In this document: positions 1 through 6,001 of the stretch, piece after piece | Position numbering within the stretch: position 1 is the stretch's first letter | Layout of the letters: each line of letters opens with the position of its first letter | NCBI GenBank assembly: GCA_026400415.1 | Contig: JAPLPA010000238.1 | Span: 6,564-13,725 of the forward strand | Direction of reading: 5' to 3' | DNA: 7,162 bases | Source: Afipia sp. | GTDB lineage: Bacteria > Pseudomonadota > Alphaproteobacteria > Rhizobiales > Xanthobacteraceae | Notes under the pieces: generated by a model | The model's input: only the letters and a program-made list of their open reading frames with translations | Databases searched by the model: none | Told to the model about the DNA's origin: nothing | Position numbers and translations under genes: made by a program

Positions 1-1
1 C

Positions 2-166
2 AAGATGCCGTTCGACAGCTTTGTCATCGGCGATGGCCTGCACATGAACGACTGGGGCTATGCGTGCTTCGCGCAGTTGCTCGGCGACACGATCATCAAG
101 TCGGTCGGCCAGGTGAAGGCGGGCGTAGATACGCCCACCAACGTCATGACCTATCGGCCGATGTAG
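2..166 (+). CDS. SGNH/GDSL-family hydrolase, C-terminal fragment
   Basis: This open frame enters from the left edge and ends at TAG, leaving 54 residues. Residues 11-20 of the fragment read DGLHMNDWGY, which fits the last conserved block of SGNH/GDSL esterases and lipases, where an Asp-x-x-His pair (here D11 and H14) supplies two members of the Ser-Asp-His triad. The tail that follows is short and ends in TYRPM. The catalytic Ser, Gly and Asn blocks and any signal peptide lie outside the window, so the substrate and cellular location cannot be judged. The gene converges on metZ with a 15-bp gap, and I see no terminator hairpin between them. The family call rests on one motif. The reading frame is secure because it shows normal amino-acid composition up to the stop. 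Confidence 0.72.
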   Translation, partial: KMPFDSFVIGDGLHMNDWGYACFAQLLGDTIIKSVGQVKAGVDTPTNVMTYRPM

Positions 167-181
167 TGTCCGAGAGATGCG

Positions 182-1399
182 TCACGCCTTCTCCAGCGCA
201 GCGGCGAAGTCTTCGATCAAATCGTCCTTGTGTTCGAGGCCGGCTGAAAAACGGATAAATCCATCGCTGATGCCAAGCTCCGCACGCACTTCGGGCGTCA
301 GGCGCTGATGAGTAGTCGTTGCCGGGTGCGTGACGATACTTTTGGAATCGCCAAGGTTGTTGGAAATGCGCGACAGCTTCAGCGCGTTGAGCGTACGGAA
401 TGCTGCAGCCTTGCCACCCTTGACCTCGAAGCCGACGAGGGTCGATCCGGCGCGCATCTGTTTTTTCACGATTGCAGCCTGCGGGTGATCTGCGCGACCG
501 GGAAACACGAGCCTCGAAATCTTGGGATGTTTCGCCAATGCATCGGCGACCGCGGCGGCGGTTTCGGTTTGCGCCTTCACGCGGATACTCAACGTCTCAA
601 GACCCTTCAGCAACACCCATGCGTTGAATGGCGACATCGCCGGTCCCGTCTGACGCAGGAAATTGTGAATGTGCTCCTGAATGAATTCTTCGGAGGAAAG
701 AATGATGCCGCCGAGACAACGTCCCTGACCATCGATGTGCTTGGTTGCGGAATAGACCACAACGTCGGCGCCGAGCGTCAACGGACTCTGCCAAATAGGC
801 GTTGCGAAGACGTTATCGACGATCAGTCTGGCGCCACCAGCATGCGCAATCTTCGCCACCGCGCCAATGTCGACGACGTCGAGCGTCGGATTGGTTGGAC
901 TTTCAAGAAAGCATGATCTCGTATTCGGGCGCATCGCCTTCTGCCATTGATCGAGATCTTGCCCGTCGACGAGTGTTGTCTCGATGCCATAGCGCGGCAG
1001 CAGATCTTCCACGACATAGCGGCACGATCCGAACAGCGCCTTCGCGGCCACGACATGATCGCCCATGCGAAGTGGCGCGAGGATAGCGGTGGTCACAGCG
1101 GCCATTCCGGTTGCCGTCGCCCGCGCGGCCTCGGCACCTTCGAGTTCGATCATGCGCTGTTCGAACATCGACACGGTGGGATTGGAAAACCGCGAATACA
1201 GAAATCCGGGGTCTTTCCCGGTAAAGCGCGCTTCGCATTGTTCGGCGGTGTCGTAGATAAAGCCCTGCGTCAAAAACAGCGCTTCGGACGTCTCGCCAAA
1301 TTGCGACCGCAGCGTGCCGGAATGAACCAGCCGCGTTTCGGGACGATAATGTTGCGTGGGAGAAGACGCTTTAGCCGTAGAAATCTTCGTCTCAGACAT
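182..1399 (-). CDS. metZ: O-succinylhomoserine sulfhydrylase (MetZ), PLP-dependent
   Basis: A 405-residue cytosolic enzyme of the Cys/Met-metabolism PLP family, predicted to join O-succinylhomoserine with sulfide to give homocysteine in methionine synthesis. Visible family marks are Y68-S-R70 (phosphate contacts from the neighbouring subunit), the cofactor-binding stretch T97-G-M-A-A, D195 in DNVFATP (pairs with the pyridine nitrogen), the Schiff-base lysine K220 in YSATKHIDGQGR, and R383 in RFSAGLE near the C terminus (substrate carboxylate). Length is normal for MetZ. The HIDGQGRCLGG stretch after the lysine suits MetZ better than MetB or MetY, although these relatives are close. The ATG is supported by GGAGGT ending 3 bases upstream. 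The SAM-II riboswitch in its leader independently supports a methionine-pathway role and implies repression by S-adenosylmethionine. No terminator is evident after the stop. Confidence 0.93.
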   Translation of the reverse strand: MSETKISTAKASSPTQHYRPETRLVHSGTLRSQFGETSEALFLTQGFIYDTAEQCEARFTGKDPGFLYSRFSNPTVSMFEQRMIELEGAEAARATATGMAAVTTAILAPLRMGDHVVAAKALFGSCRYVVEDLLPRYGIETTLVDGQDLDQWQKAMRPNTRSCFLESPTNPTLDVVDIGAVAKIAHAGGARLIVDNVFATPIWQSPLTLGADVVVYSATKHIDGQGRCLGGIILSSEEFIQEHIHNFLRQTGPAMSPFNAWVLLKGLETLSIRVKAQTETAAAVADALAKHPKISRLVFPGRADHPQAAIVKKQMRAGSTLVGFEVKGGKAAAFRTLNALKLSRISNNLGDSKSIVTHPATTTHQRLTPEVRAELGISDGFIRFSAGLEHKDDLIEDFAAALEKA

Positions 1400-1433
1400 G
1401 TGACCTCCATCGCGACCACCCGAAAATGGTCAC
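1400..1433 (-). promoter_or_regulatory. possible helix over the metZ ribosome binding site
   Basis: Directly after the U-tract of the leader terminator the transcript reads GUGACC (1433-1428), which is perfectly complementary to GGUCAC (1405-1400), the bases between the Shine-Dalgarno core and the start codon. The last three SD bases would be paired in this helix. The same 5' strand can instead form a shorter local hairpin, GACCA (1431-1427) with UGGUC (1418-1414) and an 8-base loop, leaving the SD free. The two are mutually exclusive. The complementarity is seen directly; a regulatory role is inferred. Confidence 0.35.
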
Positions 1434-1466
1434 AAAAAACCGGCCTGGAAAATTTCCACAGGCCGG
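1434..1466 (-). terminator. intrinsic terminator in the metZ leader (riboswitch expression platform)
   Basis: Reading the - strand, CCGGCCUG (1466-1459) pairs with CAGGCCGG (1447-1440). If the outer seven pairs form with a short GU bulge, an inner GGAA/UUCC stem can stack on top. Six consecutive U residues (A at 1434-1439 on the + strand) follow the stem at once, the classic Rho-independent form. It lies between the SAM-II aptamer and the metZ start, so it should act as the off-state of the switch. Its 5' arm is also the 3' arm of the preceding antiterminator hairpin. Confidence 0.82.
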
Positions 1467-1487
1467 GATCACACTGTCCCCGGCCTG
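1459..1487 (-). promoter_or_regulatory. antiterminator hairpin in the metZ leader
   Basis: CAGGCCGGG (1487-1479 on the - strand) is perfectly complementary to CCCGGCCUG (1467-1459), giving nine base pairs around an 11-base loop. No U-tract follows. The 3' arm contains the whole 5' arm of the downstream terminator, so only one of the two hairpins can exist at a time. The 5' arm begins at the base right after the aptamer's terminal GCUAAA, so SAM binding next door could hinder it. That is the expected logic of an attenuating riboswitch; the coupling mechanism is inferred. Confidence 0.7.
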
Positions 1488-1538
1488 TTTAGCGACTTAT
1501 TTTACGTGGCTGCAAGCCGGCCGGCTCAAATGACCACG
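1488..1538 (-). ncRNA. SAM-II (SAM_alpha, metA-motif) riboswitch aptamer
   Basis: The - strand carries the hallmark elements of the SAM-II class in order. P1 is CGUGG (1538-1534) with CCACG (1509-1505). The loop includes CAUUUG, then CCGGCCGGCUUGCAG. An A-rich linker follows, then AAGUC and the conserved 3' end GCUAAA (1493-1488). The H-type pseudoknot helix P2 can be drawn as GGCUU (1518-1514) with AAGUC (1498-1494), including one G-U pair. SAM-II aptamers bind S-adenosylmethionine and are known upstream of metA, metZ and metC in alphaproteobacteria, matching metZ 88 bases downstream. The following terminator and antiterminator complete a transcription-attenuation switch. Identification is from remembered consensus and pairing, not from a covariance-model search. 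Confidence 0.93.
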
Positions 1539-1548
1539 GGATAAGTCG
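1493..1548 (-). promoter_or_regulatory. 8-bp inverted repeat enclosing the SAM-II P1 stem
   Basis: CGACUUAU (1548-1541 on the - strand), just upstream of P1, is the exact reverse complement of AUAAGUCG (1500-1493), which holds the 3' strand of the SAM-II pseudoknot. If paired, they extend P1 across a small internal loop and occupy AAGUC, so the ligand-binding pseudoknot could not form. The putative promoter places the transcription start within a few bases of this upstream strand. The pairing is visible; a role as an anti-aptamer stem is inferred. Confidence 0.5.
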
Positions 1549-1551
1549 TAG

Positions 1552-1579
1552 GCTTAATCCGGTCCGGTCTTTGCGTCAA
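1552..1579 (-). promoter_or_regulatory. putative sigma-70-type promoter of metZ
   Basis: On the - strand a good -35 element, TTGACG (1579-1574), is followed after 16 bases by TTAAGC (1557-1552), a weak -10; shifting by one base gives TAAGCC at 17-base spacing. Transcription would start near 1545-1550, just before the riboswitch, which is where it is expected. The -10 match is poor, so this depends mainly on the -35 box and position. The elements overlap the 5' end of the divergent dCTP deaminase reading frame if its longest version were used. Confidence 0.45.
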
Positions 1580-1651
1580 GCACGTCATCGGATAACCGGT
1601 AAACCTGTTTGTCTGCAAGATGATGCAGAAACGAAACGAAAGACCAAAGAC

Positions 1652-2758
1652 GTGCCGTTTACGCTAGCTCCAGATGCGACTGGGATTCTGCCGGACCGCA
1701 TGATCGCGGCAATGGCCGATGCCGGTCTCATTCTTCCGGCCTATCCTTTTGTTGAGAGCCAGATTCAGCCAGCGAGCCTGGATCTGCGGCTCGGCGAAAT
1801 AGCCTTTCGGGTGCGCGCGAGCTTTTTGCCCGGACCGAACTCAACGGTTGCGGAGCGGATCGACGAACTCAAATTGCACGAGATCGATCTATCCGACGGC
1901 GCCGTGCTGGAGACGAACTGCGTTTACATTGTGCCGTTGCTGGAGAGCCTCGCACTTCCGCCCTCGGTGCTTGCGGCCGCAAATCCGAAAAGTTCGACCG
2001 GGCGTCTCGATGTGTTTACGCGCGTGATCGCTGACGGCACGCGTCGCTTCGACATGATCGGTGCGGGTTATCATGGTCCGCTCTACGCCGAAATCAGTCC
2101 GAAGACTTTTCCAGTGTTGCTGCGCGAGGGGTCGCGGCTGTCGCAAATTCGCTTTCGCACCGGGCATCCGTTATTGGACAACGATGCGCTTGAGAAGCTT
2201 CACGCGCGCGAACGCCTGGTCGATGTAAATGACGCGGATCTCACAGGTGGTGTCGCATTGAGTGTCGATCTGTCCGGCGAGGGCTCAGATGGCTTTGTCG
2301 GCTATCGTGCCAAGCGGCACACTGGTGTGATCGATATCGACCGCCGCACGGGTTACGATGCTGGCGAATTCTGGGAGCCGATCCCAGCGCGTCCCGATCG
2401 CAGCCTCATTCTCGACCCCGGAGAGTTTTATATTCTGGCGTCCAAAGAAGCCGTTCAGGTGCCACCGGATTTTGCCGCCGAAATGGTGCCGTTCGATCCG
2501 CTGGTCGGCGAATTCCGCGTTCACTATGCGGGTTTCTTCGATCCGGGATTTGGCTATGCGGGCGCTGGCGGCCAAGGTTCGCGGGCGGTTCTGGAAGTGC
2601 GTTCCCGCGAAGTGCCGTTCATCCTCGAGCACGGCCAGATCGTTGGACGGCTGGTTTATGAGAAAATGCTATCGCGGCCGGATTCTCTCTATGGACAGCG
2701 CATTGCATCAAATTATCAGGGCCAGGGCCTGAAGCTCTCCAAACATTTCCGCGCGTAG
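1652..2758 (+). CDS. dcd: 2'-deoxycytidine 5'-triphosphate deaminase, tandem-domain type
   Basis: Predicted to deaminate dCTP to dUTP, feeding dUMP to thymidylate synthase. From GTG 1652 the protein has 368 residues, about twice a standard Dcd, and appears to be two dUTPase-like domains in tandem. Domain 1 (about 10-170) has SQIQPASLDLRLG (36-48), SSTGRLD (114-120) with R118, and GPLYAEISP with E147. Domain 2 (about 235-368) has the AGFFDPGF block (293-300), AVLEV with E315, GQIVGRLVYE (328-337) and a Dcd-like tail YQGQ (355-358). The frame stays open upstream to a TTG at 1571, but that region looks non-conserved and overlaps the metZ promoter, so GTG 1652 is preferred; its ribosome binding site is weak (purine-rich GAAAGA about 10 bases upstream). 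It is divergent from metZ. A substrate other than dCTP cannot be excluded. Confidence 0.85.
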   Translation: MPFTLAPDATGILPDRMIAAMADAGLILPAYPFVESQIQPASLDLRLGEIAFRVRASFLPGPNSTVAERIDELKLHEIDLSDGAVLETNCVYIVPLLESLALPPSVLAAANPKSSTGRLDVFTRVIADGTRRFDMIGAGYHGPLYAEISPKTFPVLLREGSRLSQIRFRTGHPLLDNDALEKLHARERLVDVNDADLTGGVALSVDLSGEGSDGFVGYRAKRHTGVIDIDRRTGYDAGEFWEPIPARPDRSLILDPGEFYILASKEAVQVPPDFAAEMVPFDPLVGEFRVHYAGFFDPGFGYAGAGGQGSRAVLEVRSREVPFILEHGQIVGRLVYEKMLSRPDSLYGQRIASNYQGQGLKLSKHFRA

Positions 2759-2802
2759 CGGCTTCCGATCCGAAGTGTAGAACTTTTTCTCGGGCCGAAC
2801 GC

Positions 2803-2816
2803 CGCATACCTATGCG
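2803..2816. repeat. 14-bp palindrome upstream of the MATE gene
   Basis: CGCATA, a 2-base spacer, then TATGCG forms a perfect inverted repeat 89 bases before the MATE start codon, in the 146-bp gap after the dCTP deaminase gene. It has the size and symmetry of a small repressor operator, but a repeat of this length is expected by chance a few times in a window of this size. No clear promoter boxes or terminator were recognised elsewhere in this gap. Confidence 0.25.
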
Positions 2817-2904
2817 CTGGATGCGTAACGTCTTTTCACGCTTCGGTGCTAGAGATTTTCTCGAGCGGTGATCCGACTATCAACGGACGCCGTCGGGGAA
2901 ATGA

Positions 2905-4329
2905 ATGTCCGAGCTAGGCGTTGCCGAAATTCCGGTGGTGGAAGGTGAGAAGCCGCCGCTACCTCGCGACCGCGACCGGGCTAAAAATCCGCTGCTCGAT
3001 GGGCCTATTCTTCCCACCCTTCTGAAACTCGCCGCACCCAACGTTGTTGCGTTAACCGCAGGCACTTGCGTTGCCATTGCCGAGACGTCCTACATCGGCC
3101 GGCTCGGCGTCGAGCCGCTTGCCGCGATGGCGCTGGTTTTCCCGCTCGTCATCCTGATGATGACGATGGGCGGCGGGGCGATGGGCGGCGGTATCGCCTC
3201 AGCGATTGCGCGCGCGCTCGGTGCCAACGATACCGAGCGAGCCTCTGCGCTTGCGGTTCATGCATTGCTGATCGGAGTTTGCTTCGGGCTTGCCTTCATG
3301 CTCGGCATGCTGATCTTTGGGCCTAATCTCTTTGCCACGCTGGGCGGGCGCGGGCGGGTTCTGAGCGAGGCGATTGCGTATTCGCAAATCTTCTTCGGCG
3401 GCGCGGTGATCCCTTGGGTTCTCAACACTCTTGCGGCGCTGCTGCGAGGAACCGGCAACATGAAATTGCCCTCCATCATCATTCTCAATTCGGCGCTGTT
3501 ACAGATGATCCTTGGCGGCGCGCTTGGGCTTGGGATCGGACCGATTCCGCAATTTGGCATGCGGGGTGTCGCCGCCGGAACGCTGATCGCATTCTCGGTC
3601 GGTGTCGCCATTATGTCCTGGTATCTTTTATCAGGCCGAAGCCGCGTGAAGTTGAATTTCAAGAATTTCAAATTCCGGCGTGGAATGTTCTACGACATTC
3701 TCAAAGTTGGTGCAGTCGCTTGCCTCTCGCCATTGCAGGTGGTGCTGACTATTAGCTTTTTCACCCACATGCTGGCAAATTTTGGTACCGAAGTACTCGC
3801 TGGCTACGGCATAGGCGCGCGGCTGGAGTTTATGCTGACCTCACTCGCATTTGCCGTCGGCATGGCTTCAGTCCCAATGGTCGGCATGTCGATTGGCGCA
3901 GGACGCGTTGATCGCGCGCGCCGTGTGGGCTGGACGGCTGGAGCCGTTTCATTCGTGACCGTCGGCGCTTTCGGCACTTTCATCGCAATTTTTCCCGGCC
4001 TGTGGGTCAATTTATTTACCGACAACCCGGCAGTGCGCGCAGCTGGCCGCGAATATCTTTCGACGGTCGCGCCGCTGTTCGCGTTTATTGGCCTGTCCAT
4101 CTCCCTGTACTTCTCGTCGCAGGGTGCAGCGAAAGTTATCGGCCCCGTTCTGGGTCAAACCGCGCGGCTTGCCTTTATTTTTGCTGGAGGCTGGTGGCTG
4201 ACGCAACGCGGCGCGACCAGTACGCAATTTTTCTGGCTGGCCGCGGCCTCGATGATTTTGCTCGGGTTGCTTGTCGCAGCAACCGTCCGCCTCACGAGCT
4301 GGGGACCGAAGGCCGCCGGGTTGCCTTGA
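2905..4329 (+). CDS. MATE family multidrug/toxin efflux transporter
   Basis: A 474-residue inner-membrane protein of the multidrug and toxic compound extrusion family, expected to export cationic or other organic compounds using a Na+ or H+ gradient. After a hydrophilic, charged N-terminal segment (about 1-34), about twelve hydrophobic stretches follow in two halves (roughly 36-242 and 262-465), joined by a basic loop around 244-260. Family marks include the glycine-rich MGGGAMGGG (88-96), RGTGN (181-185) at the end of helix 5, and SIGAGRVDRARR (329-340), the second-half counterpart of the first-half IARALGANDTERA loop. Length is typical. ATG 2905 follows GGGGA at a good distance. It may be transcribed separately from the dCTP deaminase gene, given the 146-bp gap. 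It converges on the SRPBCC gene with four bases between stop codons. The substrate cannot be told from sequence. Confidence 0.92.
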   Translation: MSELGVAEIPVVEGEKPPLPRDRDRAKNPLLDGPILPTLLKLAAPNVVALTAGTCVAIAETSYIGRLGVEPLAAMALVFPLVILMMTMGGGAMGGGIASAIARALGANDTERASALAVHALLIGVCFGLAFMLGMLIFGPNLFATLGGRGRVLSEAIAYSQIFFGGAVIPWVLNTLAALLRGTGNMKLPSIIILNSALLQMILGGALGLGIGPIPQFGMRGVAAGTLIAFSVGVAIMSWYLLSGRSRVKLNFKNFKFRRGMFYDILKVGAVACLSPLQVVLTISFFTHMLANFGTEVLAGYGIGARLEFMLTSLAFAVGMASVPMVGMSIGAGRVDRARRVGWTAGAVSFVTVGAFGTFIAIFPGLWVNLFTDNPAVRAAGREYLSTVAPLFAFIGLSISLYFSSQGAAKVIGPVLGQTARLAFIFAGGWWLTQRGATSTQFFWLAAASMILLGLLVAATVRLTSWGPKAAGLP

Positions 4330-4333
4330 TAGA

Positions 4334-4741
4334 TCACGCGTTCGTCCGATTTCGCTCAAGTGCTTTTTTCATCGCGGCCACTCCAAGCTCCATTTGCGAA
4401 TCGATAAAGGGCGCGAGTTCGTTCGGCAGCATGTCTGCCGTCCAGACGAAACGGCAGCGATTGTGGCCATCATCCGTGATCTGAACCGAAGCGCTGTGAT
4501 GCTTGAACCGTTCGTTCACAATCGAATATGCCAGTCGCTTTTTTACATCATCGCAATCGATGAGAACTTCGCGCACTGAATTGCCGCTTACAAATGTGAC
4601 GATTCGGTCGGCACCATCCATTCGTGCGTCAATGACGAACCCCGCTGCAAGGCGGACGTGAACCGCGCCAAAATCGCGCACTGCGTCCCAAACGCTTTCA
4701 GCCGATGCGTCGATTGTTGTCTCTTTTCTAATTGAAGCCAT
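4334..4741 (-). CDS. SRPBCC (START-like/polyketide cyclase fold) family protein
   Basis: A 135-residue soluble protein. The N terminus (IRKETTIDASAESVWDAVRDFG, residues 4-25) is the classic opening strand and helix of the SRPBCC hydrophobic-ligand-binding fold, where a strand ends in D/P-A-x-x-V-W. The middle shows alternating beta strands (RIVTFVSG, SVREVLIDCDD, RLAYSIV, CRFVWTADM). The C terminus is a long amphipathic helix (about 107-131) that would close the cavity, so the fold looks complete. Members bind lipids, aromatic compounds or other hydrophobic ligands; this sequence shows no catalytic signature and its ligand is unknown. It is the last gene of the apparent four-gene cluster, 21 bp after the VOC gene. 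GAGGA lies about 7 bases before the ATG. No signal peptide is present. Confidence 0.82.
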   Translation of the reverse strand: MASIRKETTIDASAESVWDAVRDFGAVHVRLAAGFVIDARMDGADRIVTFVSGNSVREVLIDCDDVKKRLAYSIVNERFKHHSASVQITDDGHNRCRFVWTADMLPNELAPFIDSQMELGVAAMKKALERNRTNA

Positions 4742-4762
4742 GTTGAATCCTCGTCTGGAGAA

Positions 4763-5119
4763 TTATGGGCAAACCGCTTCGACATTATTGCCGTCGGGGT
4801 CGATCAAAAAAGCCGCGTAATATGTTGGACTGTAATCAGCGCGAGGACCGGCGCCGCCATTGTCGCGCCCGCCGGCCTTGAGACCTGCTGCATGAAAGGC
4901 TTTCACGGCCGCGTGATTTGGCGCGACGAAAGCGATATGAGCGTCCGCTCTCGTTTCTTTGGAAAGATACAGCCAGAGCGCGGGCGCATTCGGTGGCCCG
5001 AAACCCGCGCCCGAGTTGTCGTGCGAGGCTAGAATGTAGCCGAGCGGTGCGAGCGCTTCGGTGTAGAAACGCACACTGCTATCGAGGTCTCTGACTTTCA
5101 ATCCGATATGGTCGTACAT
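4763..5119 (-). CDS. VOC (glyoxalase/bleomycin-resistance/dioxygenase fold) protein
   Basis: A 118-residue cytosolic protein of the vicinal oxygen chelate superfamily. The first paired beta-alpha-beta module begins MYDHIGLKVRDLDSSVRFYTEAL with H4, and the second ends in FLIDPDGNNVEAV (104-116) with E114. H61 in DAHIAFVAP starts the second module, so H4, H61 and E114 are candidate metal ligands; the residue in the usual fourth position (around 49) is not acidic. Known members include glyoxalase I, fosfomycin or bleomycin resistance proteins and extradiol dioxygenases, but small bacterial VOC proteins of this kind rarely have a known substrate and I assign none. It starts 21 bp after the AraC stop codon and has a strong AAGGAGA ribosome binding site, which sits in a hairpin. 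It is probably co-transcribed with the AraC and SRPBCC genes. Confidence 0.85.
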   Translation of the reverse strand: MYDHIGLKVRDLDSSVRFYTEALAPLGYILASHDNSGAGFGPPNAPALWLYLSKETRADAHIAFVAPNHAAVKAFHAAGLKAGGRDNGGAGPRADYSPTYYAAFLIDPDGNNVEAVCP

Positions 5120-5122
5120 GGC

Positions 5123-5142
5123 AATCTCCTTTTGTGGAGATT
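5123..5142 (-). promoter_or_regulatory. hairpin sequestering the VOC-gene ribosome binding site
   Basis: On the - strand AAUCUCC (5142-5136), a 6-base loop and GGAGAUU (5129-5123) make a perfect 7-bp stem. The 3' arm is the GGAG Shine-Dalgarno sequence of the VOC gene (ATG at 5119), and the 5' arm overlaps the last two bases of the AraC stop codon TAA (5143-5141). A ribosome finishing AraC would open the stem, the usual arrangement for translational coupling. The pairing is seen; the coupling is inferred. Confidence 0.45.
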
Positions 5143-5992
5143 ACTGTGCAGCGCTTGCTTGCAATCTATCTTGGAAAATCTTGCGGTCGCCGCGCGCCAT
5201 CGCGCGATAACGTCCCGGTGAGATGCCGGCCGCACGATGGAATGTGCGGACGAAATTCGACAAATCGCCGAATCCGACGTCAAACGCAATGGACGTAATC
5301 GACCGTGCATCGTCAGTGAGCAGGCGCGCCGCGTGTCGCAGCCGCGAGCGGACGAGATATTGATGCGGCGTCACGCCAAGGACATTCGAGAACAGGCGCA
5401 GAAAGTGAAATGCGCTCACGCCCGCGCGATTCGCCAGACCGGGAAGACTGATTTCGCGATCTGCGTTGGCGTCGATCCAAAGCGCACTCTCGACGGCGCG
5501 AGAGCGGTCTGGTGCGGTGGCCTTCAAGGGTTTGCGGGAAATGCCCGACGCGACTTCGATAAATCGTTTGGCAAACAACATTCCGGCCTCGTCGATGCCG
5601 ATATCGCCATCGCCGCGCCGCGCTGTTTCTGCCAGCTCGCCGCATATCATCAATTCGGGAAGCGGCGGCAGCGATCCTACTCGCAATGCCTTCTTGCCGA
5701 GTCCGATCTCGTCTGCTGTCTCCGGCGAAAACCAGAATGATAAGCACTCATCTCCGCACACATGATGGGGATGAGAACACGTGTACTCGTCGCCCTGATG
5801 CCCGACCATCACGCCGCCGGCGACCAATTCGTGGGATCGCCCGTCGGTGTCGTAGCCGAAACTTCCTTTGCGGACATAGGATAGCGAATGACAGCGATGT
5901 TGCTCGACAAACGGCTTGTCGTCCGGTCCCGCGCTGCACCGAAAATCGATGACGGACAGCGATTGATTTTGTAGCAACGTCTTTCGTGTCAT
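5141..5992 (-). CDS. AraC-family transcriptional regulator
   Basis: A 283-residue DNA-binding regulator. The C-terminal third has two helix-turn-helix units: HTH1 about 181-225 (ISLPGLANRAGVSAFHFLRL) and HTH2 about 231-263, including IAFDVGFGDLSNFVRTFHRAAGISPGRYR, the typical AraC/XylS signature. The N-terminal 1-110 looks like a cupin-type sensor (YVRKGSFGYDTDGRSHELVAGG, 39-60) and contains a Cys/His cluster, C72-S-H-P-H-H-V-C79-G-D-E-C83, plus C19 and C34. It lacks a recognisable Ada methyl-phosphotriester domain. The gene begins 9 bp after the alkyltransferase stop codon with no convincing Shine-Dalgarno sequence, which suggests coupled translation from that gene. It precedes the VOC gene by 21 bp. 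The inducer and targets are unknown; regulation of its own operon is plausible. An alternative downstream start would cut into the sensor domain. Confidence 0.92.
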   Translation of the reverse strand: MTRKTLLQNQSLSVIDFRCSAGPDDKPFVEQHRCHSLSYVRKGSFGYDTDGRSHELVAGGVMVGHQGDEYTCSHPHHVCGDECLSFWFSPETADEIGLGKKALRVGSLPPLPELMICGELAETARRGDGDIGIDEAGMLFAKRFIEVASGISRKPLKATAPDRSRAVESALWIDANADREISLPGLANRAGVSAFHFLRLFSNVLGVTPHQYLVRSRLRHAARLLTDDARSITSIAFDVGFGDLSNFVRTFHRAAGISPGRYRAMARGDRKIFQDRLQASAAQ

Positions 5993-6001
5993 GAGGGTAT
6001 G

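Noticed and set aside
64..258. A 64-codon + strand reading frame across the SGNH hydrolase end and the metZ end.
   Set aside because: It overlaps two supported genes in other frames and has the Arg-rich, low-complexity look of a chance frame.
308..916. A 202-codon + strand reading frame opposite metZ.
   Set aside because: It is a shadow of the metZ coding frame: Arg/His/Cys-rich composition, no recognisable motif, and full overlap with a convincing enzyme gene.
947..1492. A 181-codon + strand reading frame opposite the 5' part of metZ and its leader.
   Set aside because: It runs antisense through metZ and the riboswitch terminator, which have clear functions, and the translated product has no coherent composition.
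2759..2790. A possible terminator after the dCTP deaminase gene (CTTC/GAAG near 2762-2775, followed by a T-run at 2784-2788).
   Set aside because: The stem is only four base pairs and the T-run is nine bases away from it, too weak to call an intrinsic terminator.
5237..5740. A 167-codon + strand reading frame opposite the AraC gene.
   Set aside because: The - strand frame has the AraC helix-turn-helix signature. The + strand product shows no domain and is best explained by codon bias.
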